Shown: positions 40,301 through 53,000, counted from the first letter of the stretch. The stretch: DNA of 64,000 nt from Callipepla californica brunnescens (GCA_023055505.1 JALIRH010000013.1:4216001-4280000), one strand, 5' to 3'. The notes: generated by a model from the sequence alone, not told the origin. Numbers and translations: made by a program.

Positions 40301-43300
40301 GCAGAAAATGACAACTTTTTTGTGGAGCACTCTAAAATCTTGTTTTCCAGAATTCTAGCAATGCAGAGTTTTTCCACACATTTACCAGAAAAGTTTTGCT
40401 GTTGGATCCCCTTTTTAGGAATAACTCCAGTTTTCCTTGCCTATAATGCAGTTCTATATATCTGTCTTGCCAGGAAATACACATTTGCCTAACCAGAAAT
40501 TTGCTGCCATATGCTCATTTTGTTAATGATCAATACACTCTATCATGCCAATGACTCAATCCCAGATGCTTATCCTATCAGGGATTCATTCCTTTCAACT
40601 AGTGTTTTCTACAAATCTATAATTAGCCTGAAAGCAATAAAGGTTTTTTTATAGGGCCAATATTTGCGGAGCACAACTTCCTTCATGTCTACTTTGGTGG
40701 AAACAAAGAAAGCTGTGGAAGAAAACAGAGCTTAAATGATGTAAACGTGTCACAAATAAGCTAGAAGTGAAAACGTGTATGGTGCATTTGTGAGAACTTA
40801 TTTCTTCACAGCCAGGTCCATCTTCCTAAACAAGAAAACATTTCTGATGGCTTCTGCCAATTCTACCCCAGCTCTTTTGACTACAAAACACTGTGTTTAC
40901 CAATTCTTCCAAGAATTAATTTACTATGTTTGCCAGTATCCACAAGCTATATGATATTGGGCCTGCCAGGAATTCATAACGTCTTCTTGCCAGGATGAAT
41001 TATTGTAGATTCACATATCTTCAGATAAACAGGATTTTGAACACGTTAGTAATTACATAAAATGCTTTTTAAGATGCAATCATCATACAATGAGCATAGA
41101 AAATTCACTCCTGAAAAGTCTGTTTGCAATGAGTTGTTAGGTGAGCAAACCGCAGCTGAGCTTGCAACATTCCATGGCATCACTGGTTAAATCTGAATTG
41201 TCAGATAACTAGAAAGTTTAAAAAAAACTGCAGAAATGCAACAGATCTTGCACCACACTCTCCAAATGGGACATCAGTATTAGATCTCAGTAAGACCACC
41301 TAGAAATTGTTACTTAAGCGATAGTCCCTCAATGGATTAATTCCATATATACTGTAGATTTAAACTTGTGAAAACTGACCAAGAAACTGATCCTCTTTGA
41401 AGAATAAGGTTTGAGAAAAAATTCCAGGAAATGAAAAAAATACAAGAATAACATAAAAGTATTTTGCACTTGGGTGTTGTTTTCAATGTGCAAAACCAAA
41501 AAAATATCATTTCCCATACTGCGTGAGTTTTCAAACAAATTTTTGACATAAAGAAGATGTTTGGAGAAATATTAACAGTGCTATTCAGTACTGTAGAATA
41601 TAATTGAGACCTATGAAAATATTCTGAGCCATGTACAGTTATGGTTTATACAGATTGCCTATATAAGCACAGATATCCACACGATTTATATAACCTCAGA
41701 TTTCAGAGCTTTCCACAGAAATAAATCCAGAATATTTAAAGTAATAATGAAATAGTCAAACTGCCCACACAGAAAAAACAAAAATAACACTTCAAGAAAT
41801 TGCTAAGATGTATCGAGGTTCTTAGATACGAATCACGTATGTAATGTTCTCATGTACATTAATGGAGATAGAAATCCCAGTTTCCATACTCATCTGAACG
41901 ATTCTTTTCACAAAACAAGATCAATACGAATACATACATTTACATTTGTTCTTGCTATAAGCTCCTCTGTACTATTATTTTATTCTGAAATGATGCTCTT
42001 CTCACATTCCATCACTAGAATTCACATCTGACTGCTGTCTCACCCTTCATCATTATCACCTTATTTGTGACTGTTACTATGTGCCTGTTTTCTCAACTAT
42101 TCTCACACCTTCCATGCATGAAGTTCACGGATTTCATCCTCATTTTGCAGCCCATTAGTTCATCACCTACTGGGTACTATTTCAACTGCAGATAGTGGCT
42201 ACAGAAGAGCACCTGGGTATGCAACTACGGATATCTCTTCAGCTTTAAAATTTAGAGTTTGTTTCAGTTTTAAGTAATTCTTCAGTCAGAAACAAGAAAT
42301 TGCATAGTACAGCTTTCTCCTTGCATAACAATCCCTTTTGGAAAGGAATTGTTTGGTTCCCACATTTAAATTCCAAAGATGTGCCAAACATGAGGAAAAA
42401 CTTTGTTATTCTGAGAAGGGATTTTAGAAAAGGATGCATTCCATGCACAGTCTAATGGGTTCATGCCAAATTCACAGTCCAAAATGGAATCTGCTGATTT
42501 TCTAGTACTGACTGAGCAAATACCAATGTTCACCAGGAACTCTAAAACTCAGAGCACCCACACCATGAAACCTAGCTGCCCTTTTGAAAACAGTACAGTG
42601 GTACTGCAACCATATCAAACTCCGGATGAAGTCTAATTGTTTACACTGAGCTTTATAACTTCTTTTTTACTCTTGTCTGAATTTTGAACTCAATCAGTTG
42701 AGGTGCCTCAAGGTAAGCAAGCGTTCAGCTATTTCCCTACATGTGGGCTCAAGAGCTTTTCTGCAACCCTGAACACCGAATCTCACTGCAGTTTGATGCA
42801 TTGCTTCTAAGAAGAGAAGCACAAAGGCTTTAAAATAGAAGTCTGCAAATTCATATAATATCCCTAAAATTAATTTGCCTTGAAAAATCTTCTAGCATTT
42901 ATTTCCAATAAAATCATTTTACAACATGAGTATAAAATACCTGCTGGCATGCTAAAGCATCAGGTTGATTCCTAACACACCAGTCCTGAATGAAGTTCAC
43001 GCCTGACAGCTTGCTGCAGAAACGCACACTAATTTGACTTTCTCCCAAATTATTAGCATGACTGCTTAGAGAGGTACTGTTCTGGAAGAATAAATTTAGC
43101 ATGACACAGACTGGTTCCCTGTGCCTACAGCTGAGTGATTACAAACTTCATGCATTTGTCTGGGCCACCAACACTACAGCTAACACAGGCCCCAACAGCA
43201 GTAAACTGCAGACAAGGAGCTCTTCAGAGGCCTGGTCAACGCAGATTTTATGCTTCCAGTGCTCCAGTCATCATGAATGAGGTAGCTTCTTTAAAGAGGT

Positions 43301-44226
43301 CTACGGGTACATCATCTCCAGCCACAGCAACATAAGACATACCTTCAGTAACCAAGCTCTCCCAACAGGAGTGCAAAATGCATCAAACAGGTTGGTGAAG
43401 TTTTCTGTAGAAAACTTTGTTAAGATTTATATTCATGACTTTGTCTTCCTCAGTACTGCAGAGAACACATTCACATGCACAGAGGTTATCTCTGGCAGCT
43501 AGCTAATTATTCTCCCATGAATTACAGGTACTTTCAGACAATACCAGCACTATAAAAGAAACTTCTCTGTAGTAAAAGTTAGAAGACTATATGAACTACG
43601 TAGCTCAGCTATTCTAATTTTTGCATTAATTTACACATCACAGTGGAGACAATTTTTCCATCTTCAAAAGCATATTCGTGATTTTCTTGTCAAAAAAATG
43701 AAAATTATTTTAATACCTATAAAACTACAGACAGCTTTTGCTGAGTGAGGGGTGGAAGGTTGTTATATTTTTCTTTAAAGTGAGTACAGAAGTTTTTAGC
43801 TGAGAAATAGTGTGCACGTGATAATGGATCAATTTAAGCATTTCCTTCAAGACATATGCAGAGACAGTTCACAAAATCAAGCTTATTTTGTACCAAAATC
43901 TACAGAACGCGTGCAAATGTAATAAATCATTAGCCAGTCAGTGTTACTGAGGAGTGAGCACTAAAGAAAATTTGTCCATCAGGTGATGATCTCCAGAATG
44001 CCGCTAAGTCCATACTGCTAGAATAATACTTCTAAGACAAAATTCCTGTTATTTCTGATATAATGACATAGTAAAAAAAACAACAACAAAAAAACAGTTA
44101 AAAAAAACAGGCTATTGCTATATGCCTTTATAAGCAAAATGGCTGCTTGCCTGCTAACTTCGTGATATTATTTCATAGTAACCAAAAAGTAATTCTTGTA
44201 ATTAGTAGATAAAATAAACAATTTAC

Positions 44227-44443
44227 CTTGTGTGGATTGGTCAATGTTTTTTCTTTTTCTGCTTTGACTGTTATAATTAAGTCTTAGCTCTTGGCTATAT
44301 TCATTCAGAGTTTCTCTTGAGTCGTAAGATTGCCTCTGCTTTCTCCCATCTTCACTTTCATCTGAAGAACTTGTGTAAGTTAGATCCACTTCATGTTTAA
44401 CTTTTGACAGCGGCTGGTAGGGTTTGCAGTCCATCTGCTCCAT
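44227..44443 (-). CDS. TENM1: Teneurin-1, first coding exon (residues 1-72)
   Basis: This exon encodes the extreme N-terminus of teneurin-1, a large type II transmembrane protein of neurons that acts in cell-cell adhesion, synaptic partner matching and signalling from its cleaved intracellular domain. The translation begins MEQMDCKPYQPLSKVKHE and closely resembles the vertebrate teneurin-1 N-terminus as I recall it. An acidic Ser-rich patch lies at residues 25-32 and a basic RKRK cluster at residues 62-65, known in chicken teneurin-1 as a nuclear-localization signal. The start at 44443 has a strong Kozak context (G at -3, G at +4) and an in-frame TGA lies 21 nt upstream; a second in-frame Met is residue 4. 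The exon ends ACACAAG|GTAAAT, a consensus donor, leaving one base of codon 73 (phase 1). Frame continues open into the intron to about 44168, which is only read-through. Assignment to TENM1 rather than TENM2-4 rests on the sequence of both exons. Confidence 0.95.
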
Positions 44444-44471
44444 ATCTCTGACTGAATAGGCTCAAAATCAT
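44397..44471 (-). other. Upstream ORF overlapping the TENM1 start
   Basis: An ATG at 44471-44469 opens a 24-codon frame ending in TAA at 44399-44397. It starts 28 nt before the main ATG and so is out of frame with it, and it runs 47 nt past the A of the main start codon. Its context is weak (T at -3, A at +4), while the main start is strong, so leaky scanning would be expected. The short product (MILSLFSQRYGADG...) resembles nothing I know; any role would be in translational control rather than through the peptide. Confidence 0.6.
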
Positions 44472-44507
44472 GAAAACAAGCAACTGGAATTCCTTAAGGA
44501 AATAGTC
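44444..44507 (-). other. TENM1: TENM1 5' UTR part of the start-codon exon
   Basis: Sixty-four bases precede the start codon. On the minus strand they are preceded by a long T-rich tract ending CTCCAG at 44513-44508, a textbook splice acceptor. This implies at least one further 5' non-coding exon to the right of 44508. The segment holds an in-frame TGA (which fixes the first possible in-frame start) and one out-of-frame ATG. The acceptor is inferred from consensus only; no transcript was seen. Confidence 0.75.
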
Positions 44508-46689
44508 CTGGAGAAAAAAAAAAAGCACAAACAATAATCCCATTCAGTTATCATATTAACTCTCAAAAGCCCAATTTTATTTTCAGTCAATATACATCAA
44601 TGAAATTGTATAAGGATCTCTATGATTCAGGAAAAAAATCTGAGTATGTCTTATTTTGCTGTTTGTTGCTGTAAATGGTATTAAAATAACAGAAACTTTA
44701 AGTTCTAGCCCACTACATCAAGCAATAAACATACCTTACACACAGAATATATTGCCTATTTTGTCTTAAAGATGCTTGAAACTGTTTCTCTAATGAAATA
44801 TTCATGTATATTTATTCTAAGTGAAAATAAAATCTTAGTGATTTTAAAATTAGCCTAGAAACCAGAAAGTTCATTGTTTTGAAGTATTTTCCTGCAAATT
44901 AAATAACATTTAATGAAGAATAACATTTCTCACTCGAGAAAACAATCCGAAAACAAGAATACGCCCCTGTGCTACTCTACAAGAGCATACAGTGGTCCAG
45001 AAAAAGGACACTTTCCTTTCAGATTGTGTGGGCATCTCAAGAGGAAGCTTCCATCCTGCAGCACAACCCCTTTTATCCTTTGCATCACCTGTCTAAATTC
45101 TTATTGACATGGGGGCCATGCCAATCCTCAACAAAACCTTCTGAACCCCAACTTGCAGTTTGGAATGTCATCAAAACAGCGTTCAAATCCAGTAGCATTA
45201 AAATCAAGTGGGCTGCAGGTGCATGTGCAACTGGTGTACTTGTACAATCCTGCTTTCATTAACCTGTTCCCATCAGGAATTTTAAGTCTGCAGCTTTTTT
45301 TAGACTAACAGGTGACTATTATCTTACAAAACGAATGTAACAAAAAGAAGGCTGCAAATATCAATACTAGATGACCAAAACCAAACAAGTTAAACAAGAT
45401 TTTACTTAATGAAAAAGTCATCTCTCACAGCTTCATACTGGTCTTAAGGTCAGCAGCAGAGAGAAATTAAGTTCATGCCTGGCCTGTTTTCAGCCCAGTT
45501 TCCCACCTGCGACACGGACCTGTATGCCCACATGTCCTCAGAAACCACTGAAATACTTAAAAGACAAAAAAAAAAAAAAACCCCAAACATTACAGAAAGC
45601 ACTTCTTGTTACAGGACTACACAGTTGAACTCAGCTTGAGAAATTGTCTGAAGGCTTGAGAAACACCAATGCTACCACTGTGTTTGAACACAGCAAAAGC
45701 ACATCTCCTGCAGACTCCCAGTACTTTTGAAGGACTCAGCATCCCAAGCAGTAGTGGCAAATATGGTGTACAAAGTGAAGAAGGAATAAGGCTTTTGGCA
45801 CCCTGACAGGAGGGCAGAACCAAGGTCCACCAAGCTTAATGGACAAAGAGGCTGAAGACACATCTGTGCTCAAAACAAAATCTCAGAGAGTTTCATCCAA
45901 CTGTTTAACCTGAGCTGGAACAGCTCTTCAGAAACAAATTGAAAAGCACCTGAATAAAGAGCTCTAGCATATTAAAAGGAAAAAAGAAGCTCAAATCTCT
46001 TACACAACAAAGTGGGCTTGAAGGCATGCAAGTTCATAAAAAGTATTCAAGAGAGAAAAGAAGAACAAAGAGCAGAGCCAGACAAGTTTCCTGTCTGGCA
46101 GAGACATGTGTGTTGGGGTACACAGCCCCGTGCTCAGGGCACGATCACATATCACATTGGTGCCAAGATGGTTTTGTAGACGAGTTACTATTAGGTGCTA
46201 TCTGCTTTTCAACGGCTATTTGCCTAAATAATTTACTGCTTTTTACCAACATTTCCTAAAAAAAAAATACTCGTTTTATGAGTTGCTTTAATACTCTCAT
46301 CTGTTGCAGAAAACCTCAAAGGTGCCATGACTCAGAGGCATGAAGCTGGCTTAAAATTTACCCGATAGCTCTGTAGAGATGGTCAGTGATGGGGAAAAGC
46401 CTCCCGTACATTCTATCTGATAGAGCAAATGGAAATGATGCTATAGAAATCGAGGAAAAATGGGGAGAAACTAAGGGTGTCTGCTGAGAAGGCGCAGGAG
46501 ATGACAGAAGACGTGCTGTTGTGAAGGCAGCAAGTGTGAGAAACCTCAAATGCACACAGTGCATCCCTCCGTCAGAACCACAAAATGTCTTCCCTGACAC
46601 AATTAGCTCCTTTTAAAGCACGCTGGTGTAAAATAACAGAAAGAAAAACCCATACCCTTCCGTGCACACCTTTTGCTCTTCAAGTAGAA

Positions 46690-46945
46690 GCACAGAATTA
46701 ATGGGGTCGAAAGGGACCTCCAGAGATCATCTGGTCCAACCCTCCCAAAGCAGTTCCCTATCACAGGTTGCACATGAAAGCACCCAGGTGGGTTTTGAAC
46801 ACCTCCAGAGAAGGGCACTTCACAGCCTCTCCATGCAGCTTGTTCCAGTGCTCTGAATGATTCAGGAATGATTTAAACTCACACTCCCCATCCTCAGGGA
46901 CCCTCTGACACCTCCATCTGCATGGTGCTGAGGCCCGGTACGAGC
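46690..46945 (-). mobile_element. CR1 LINE fragment, about 255 bp or more
   Basis: CACAGAATTAATGGGGTCGA, AAGGGACCTCCAGAGATCAT and CTGGTCCAACCCTCCCAAAG mark an antisense CR1 3' end, followed by AACACCTCCAGAGAAGGGCA and GCAGCTTGTTCCAGTGCTCT. Recognisable CR1 order ends near 46945. The GC-rich DNA on to about 47060 may be more of the same insertion or something else. Confidence 0.92.
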
Positions 46946-49900
46946 TCAGGCCATAGTGCAGCCTACAGCACAAACCTGTGCCAACCCAGGGCCAGGTCTA
47001 ACCCTGGTGGACTGCAACACATCAAGGGCTGTGCCTGGGCTTCTTTTATTTTGGCTTGAGGCCACACTAGGTTGTCCAATACAAAAGCAGGTGATAAATC
47101 ATTTACTTTTCCAACAAAAAGTTCTTTTAAAAGTCGGGAACAAAAGCTGAGACCACTTCTTCACACTTTTCCACAGCAAAAATTACCTCAATTACATTCA
47201 GCAAATGATGGTGTTCTATGATGATAACTTGAATTTTAACACTGGGAATTGAATACTTGACCTTCTATCATATTTCATCTGGAAAAACACAATGCAGTAA
47301 ACAACCAAAAATGCTGGAGTGAGTCAGGAGTTTAAAGAACACTGCCTGCATGTTGACACAGGTTTCTCTTCAAATAACTGGCCTTCAAGTAACTAAACAA
47401 AACACCCAGCTGATCAATATCCAGCTGACCTTGTCAGCAAAATAATAAAGTCTCATAAAAGCTTACAGTTCCTCTAAGTGACCTTTGTATGTGTCTTAAT
47501 GCTCTCCTTCTCACGGAGCACTTTTTTGATCTTTTCATTTCAGTTCTGTCACTGACAGTTTTAACAAAATATTTAACAAAATATAAACTTTATAATATCA
47601 ATACATTATATCTAATCATAAATTACATAAATAATGTCTTCATGTAGGCACTGAAATGCATTTACTACTCAACCAAACTTTAAAATAGATATCACACATA
47701 GCTTACAACTGGACTTCTAAAGAACATACAGCTTATTTAAATTCCCAACAAAACATCGTTTTGCAAATCCCCCAAGCCTCACAGAGCTCTATTTGAGGGG
47801 AAAACATCAAATTAAGTCATGGAACTAACACAGATATGTATATAGATTAATGTTTTTAATGTATGTTTTATGCAACTTTTACAATACATGCTCTGCACAC
47901 GTTTAGAAACAGTTTTCACACACCACTGGCACCAAAACCCTATTATTTCAAATACACACCTTCATATTCTGTACGATGAGAATGCAACTTGTGCAGAAAC
48001 AAAACAATGTCAGGGCAACTATGGCCTATGAGAAGGCCTGTGATGAGGGTGTGTGCACAATTCATCAAAATGTGTTTTATGGTAAAGCTCACTGTATGAG
48101 TTCCACTGCGTAGAAGGCCTGTGCTCAGTACAACAATGCCACAGAGATCAAATTAATTTAATAGTGCTTTGCAAAAAATCCTATAAGGCTCTCATTTCAC
48201 AAGAAGATTTCCATGCTGACTATCCACCACCAACCCTATCAGATCCCCAGTGGTATATCCAGCTGCCTACCACTAAGAGTTATTTAGAGAGGTTAAGATT
48301 TGGATAATGCAGCTGAAGAAGGTCTTCTGTAAGCATGTAGGAGTAAGGACATGAAGTACTGGGACCTTTGTTGGCCTCAGCTGAGCACTATGCCCAATAC
48401 TTAGATTGGACTCATAAACTAAGTACTTCTTTGGGAAATGTTGCATCCTCAGATCCAAATTACATACAATTAAATGTAATTGCAGCTACAGCGCTATAAC
48501 ATAAGCAAACAATACTCACTGTTTGCAACATGAACTCAGAAGACAGCCTACAGTAACTTCTTTGTTCAGTCTCAGTGGGTTATTCTATCAATTAGGACCA
48601 CCAAATGCACATTTGCTCAATTCCCTCATACGTTTCTTTGCCTTCAACAAACACCCTTATCTGAAAGTTAGTATTTGCTTATTACATCTTCAGACATCTG
48701 ATTTCTGAAAATGAATGACTAAGCAGGAACTGTATCTCTGGGTAGCTGAAGGCTAAAGTGATAGCATCATTATTCCACAAATCTATTCTGAAACACAAAA
48801 CTGTAAAATACAAATGGCAAACCAAAAGAAAACATATGATTTAAATCTTTCAGTAATGCAGTACTGAGGAGGAAAAAAAAAAACAACAAAAAACAAAGGG
48901 AAACAATCCTATGACCTTGTGCCAACCATCAAAACCATACCCCTCAAATATTTGTTTAAGTATCAAAACCAAAGGAAGTCCTTTCATCCTTTTAAGCTCT
49001 ACATTTTACAGAACAGCTAAACACGTTGAGAAAGCTAAAAGCTAAAACAGCTGGACAGCCGTATACTAGGAACAAACTAGTTCCTAGATGGTACATAAAA
49101 TCAGATAGCAATATGAATTTATACGGAAAGTCTGTTCAGTTTTGCAGGATGGAAGCAGATAACACTTTCCTCTGGAAGGGAAAAAAGTTACACGATAACA
49201 AAGAAAGAGTAACGGAAGCTATTCCTAAAAGACTGAAAAAGACTGACCAGGATATGACAAACAAATCAAGAAGTAACATAACAGTATGTCAACATTTTTA
49301 GTGGATCATAAAATTGAAGCCCATCAGATGATGTTGGAAGACGGCATAACAACATGTGAAGCACTGAATATGTCATGGCCAGTATTTCTCCATGTATAAG
49401 ATTCTGAAATACTGACACACCGCACAACTCCTGCTTTAGAAAGGACTACGTAATAAATCAGACATGTATACGCAAAATGCAGCTGTCAGGAACATATCAT
49501 GGGTTTCTCACTTCCCTAGAGGGTGCATGGCCTTAACTTGTTGGTGAACTACATTTCTCCATACATTCATACCCTGTGATAGACAGACGAGGGATAATTT
49601 CCCTGTTTAATAGTCTTCATTTAAAATGAGTCAAAGTGTAATTTCATTTTAGTTAGCAAAATAGTTCAAAATGTTTTCCCTTTTATCCACAGTTTCAGAG
49701 AGAAATCACTACAGAATCAAACTGTAAATAAAGTAAGTCAGGTTGTTGCAGACTGACAGTGAACTGAAAAAAGTACGTTACGTTAACTGCTCAACTGTGA
49801 CACCCAATTCTTGGCCAACACGTGCCCTGCACTTTACTTGGAGAATTGCTACTGACTGCAAAATCACAAATCCCTAATGCTTTCTTTCGGATGCCGGTCA

Positions 49901-50679
49901 TCTGATGCTTGAAAAAGATCTGTCTCTAACGCTGGTGGATGATGTACGTCCACAGTTCAGGGAAACACATCCTGAATAGGCCCAGAATATTCTCTGGAGC
50001 ACAGATCTCTCTGTCAGGTGACACAACTGTAGGTTATATTGCAGGACAACTAATGTACACTTTAATTTTAGATCAAGAAAACATCCTGAAATCTACTTCA
50101 AAGTATCACAGCATCTCAAAGTTTCATCCAAGAGTGAAGGAAGTCTGTGCTGAAGTAAAACCAACCAAGTGCTCAACACCCCCACTGATCTAGTACAGAA
50201 CACAGGAATGTCACCTGAGGTGAATTCCTAACCGCAAAGCAGGGGTGATATAGGGAACTGTGGCCTGTAAAAGAGCATAGGCTGAGCTCACGGCATCATT
50301 ATTCCTACACAGATCCCTCAGAAGTCATGTATTACTCCAGGGAAGAAGGTTGTGTTTTTTCAGTAAAAGCCATTTTAAAATTAGCATGGAATTGAAGGGT
50401 CATCCTTCACATTCAACTACGCTTGGGATCGCTGAGCTTCCTATCATTGCACAGAATGTTTCCAACATACCCTAGACACTTGTTTGTATTAAATGTATCT
50501 GGAGGTAGCATTAAAACTTGAATGGAAATTCAGGTTGCTCTCCACTGCAATAACGGAGACAAAATAAAAAATTTGAGTTTTAAAAAGTAGAATTAGGAGC
50601 CTCCTATTAATACCTAAGTTTCTCTTTGGAAATACAGTTTAGACTTGGAACTCTTCTCAGCAGAAGATGTTTAATGATC

Positions 50680-50738
50680 ATATATATATATAAATAGATA
50701 GATAGATCATATATAAGTGTAGATAGATAGATAGATAA
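50680..50738. repeat. Compound (TA)n and (GATA)n microsatellite
   Basis: A short TA run (50680-50692) is followed by GATA units at about 50694-50707 and again at 50721-50738. It abuts the left end of the mariner element by fewer than 10 bases, so the mariner probably inserted beside or into a TA-rich repeat. Confidence 0.9.
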
Positions 50739-50745
50739 AGATATA

Positions 50746-51307
50746 TGCAGGCTGCTCTGAAAGCAGTGCCTCCTATTTTATTACACTGGCCCACAATGTC
50801 AAAGGTGGATGTCAGTAGTATGGCAGTACAGGTTGAAACTTCACGCCAATATTCCTTCACGTTGTGCCGCCATGTGACAGGTGGCAGCAGAGGGGCAGTC
50901 TGACAGAATGGAGTCTGACACTGGACTGTATATGAAGCAAAGGGGTGGAACTGAATTCCTCCATGCAGAAAAAATGGCACCCAATGACATTTACCAGTAC
51001 TTACTGAACATTTGTGGAGACCAAACAGTGGATGTGAGCATAGTGAGGCAGTGGGTGGTGCATTTCAGCATTGGCAGCAGTGACAGAGGGACACCTTCAC
51101 TGGTTTCACCTTCATTTTTGAGAGCAGCATGCAGGCTTTTGCTCACGGCTAGCAAAAATGCATGCTAATGGTGGTGACTATGCTGAAAAATGGTGTTTTG
51201 TAGCTGAGAATTTGTTCTATCAAATATAGTGTTATTGTGCCCTTTCTATCTGTTGTAGTTTCCATGCAAATAAATAATACGAGGCATTACTTTTACAGCA
51301 ACCTACG
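50746..51307 (+). mobile_element. Non-autonomous mariner (avian GalluHop-like) element
   Basis: The two ends are imperfect inverted repeats of about 35 bp. The left end reads TGCAGGCTGCTCTGAAAGCA; the reverse complement of the right end reads CGTAGGTTGCTGTAAAAGTA, and both continue with a GTGCCTC/ATGCCTC block. At 562 bp it is less than half the length of a complete mariner. A plus-strand frame from the ATG at 50974 (MAPNDIYQYLLNICGDQTVD...) resembles the N-terminal DNA-binding helix region of a mariner transposase, but the frame closes after 65 codons and no catalytic DD(E/D) region follows. It must have been moved by a transposase supplied elsewhere. A clean TA target duplication is not visible at the ends. 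Confidence 0.85.
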
Positions 51308-52609
51308 AATTTAATATGCAAGTGCCATCATTTATTTTAGGATAGAGTACGAAAACGTGAGGTGTACACGTAATTATGTATACGCCTGCAGCAATAAGGG
51401 GATCTTCACCTAGTAAGCAAGTATCTTCCTCCGTAATACACTGTCTTTTAAAATACACTGACACAGGAAATATTGTATTAGAAAACTGAATTGTGTTTTC
51501 TCTATTTGTTGATAATGCAGATTGTACGGTCATCAAATTGAGATAATTACTGCAATGTCCCTTCTCCAACTGTGTGCCTAATTAAGACGACCCAGTAATC
51601 CCTAATTAGCAACAACATAATTTTTAAAACCCAATTTAGTAGCTAAGAGATTACAAAATATGAAAGTAACATTCAATTCGGATATTATTAATTTCTTGAG
51701 ATAGCAATTTAAATTTTTTAATATAATAGGGTTAGCACATGAGAACAATTTACAACACATCAACACCATGGAACATCTAAGAGAACAATTAAAGTATCAG
51801 ATTGTTTGATACTAGGATGCACTGGCAATGGCACTTGAAACATCCAGTTGAGAATTTTGTCTCAATTCCCATTTTTCCTGGTTTTAATTGGAATAAGAAA
51901 AAAAAAAATTCATAAAAAAAATAAATAAAAATGAGAGAGTTTTTCCACCAGAGCACTCACGGACATATCAAAGCACAAGAATAAGTTTAAGTATCATCAA
52001 TACTTTTGTTTTGATAAAACAAAAGCTTTGATCAGTTGACATCACAGTGAACGAAGGCACAGAGAGGGAGGTTATTTCTTTCTGGCACTGTATTTGTGCT
52101 TTCATTCTTCCCTCTATGAAAGACCCCCACAAGACATAATAGAACATCCCAGGGAGCCTCAGTGATTTTCTTTTCCACTTGCAACACCAAAAAGCCCTAC
52201 CAAACAAACATCTCTGAAACAGAACGCTAAAGCCTCCCAACTGAATACCGCCAATGAGACACGGTAGCTTCAATATTATCACAATCTCTCATCTTGCCTG
52301 CTGCTCAGCTTTGTTGTGGCTTGTTCATTTTTCGATTAAAATTATGCAAAGAAGAACTACTGCTCATTATTTTTGCTATATTATGACTTCGAGTATTTCT
52401 GAAGCAGCATAGATTTCAGTGTCAGGTTAGTTTCCAGTATAGCCTAAAATGTCCAAGCACTTAGGCCTGGCACATAACCTACACTTTAATATCTTGGGAG
52501 CTTATAAATATCCAGATTAATTTGCACAGCAGCTGTGTGACAGGCACTTCTACTTGCGAAGCTAGCTCTACTGACTACACATTGAAAACAAACTTTTCAC
52601 TCTTCACAC

Positions 52610-53000
52610 TTGGTTCTCTTAACTTTTGTTCTTCTAATTCTAGAAAGAAATGCCATCAATTATTATGCAGTTTTGACATCACCTAAGTTAAAACTTAAAA
52701 AGCTTTTCAGGCATTTGATGTACCTTTTTTTTTCACAAGAAGACTTGGGTACTGCCTTGACCATGCGACCAACATCTGCATCGCCTCCATTTGAAGTATC
52801 ACTCAGGTTGCTATTCACATGCCTGACACCATCACACCTGAGAACTCATCTTACTGTTCCTTTTCTTCTTGCTTTGATGTCTGCCAAAGTATTCGGTGTC
52901 TTCAAGTGCCATTGTTCTGACAAGCAGACCCTCCCGATGGACTTGTACTGTATAGCGCGGCTCCCAGAAGTGCTATTATTTGAGCTGGTGTCAGATTGAT
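52610..53000 (+). pseudogene. Possible DIRS-type tyrosine recombinase relic
   Basis: A 129-codon open frame includes DLGTALTMRP, SPPFEV and, further on, LTVPFLLALMSAKVFGVFKC. In DIRS-type tyrosine recombinases a Trp-Asp-Leu...Leu stretch, a PPFEP motif, then a Leu-rich helix ending FLLALTSAKRVGEL come in this order with similar spacing. A later LPEVLL could correspond to the usual FLPKV. The key Arg of the SAKRV motif is replaced (SAKVF), the flanks do not extend the similarity, and no terminal repeats were found nearby. If real it is a decayed, inactive fragment. A chance frame in AT-rich DNA remains possible. Confidence 0.35.

Larger units (their letters stand above)
17659..44226 (-). other. 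TENM1: TENM1 intron between the two coding exons
   Basis: A 26,568-bp phase-1 intron bounded by GTAAAT (donor, 44226 downward) and CCCCAG (acceptor, ending 17659). It contains only short, unrelated open frames, and none resembles a teneurin exon. Recognisable content is three CR1 fragments (21669-21790, 22554-22800, 36960-37335), a DIRS-like inverted-arm cluster (18158-18620), and A-tracts at 22125-22139, 25913-25931 and 35746-35767. A GC-richer patch at about 26950-27075 is unexplained. The rest is unremarkable AT-rich DNA. Confidence 0.9.

Noticed and set aside
44168..44226. Continuation of the first coding exon's frame past the donor
   Set aside because: The GTAAAT donor fits and the next exon restores the teneurin sequence, so these codons are intron read-through.
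50385..50440. Possible CR1 remnant (GGAATTGAAGGGTCATCCTT)
   Set aside because: Only a weak resemblance to the CR1 core, without the tail repeats or following blocks.
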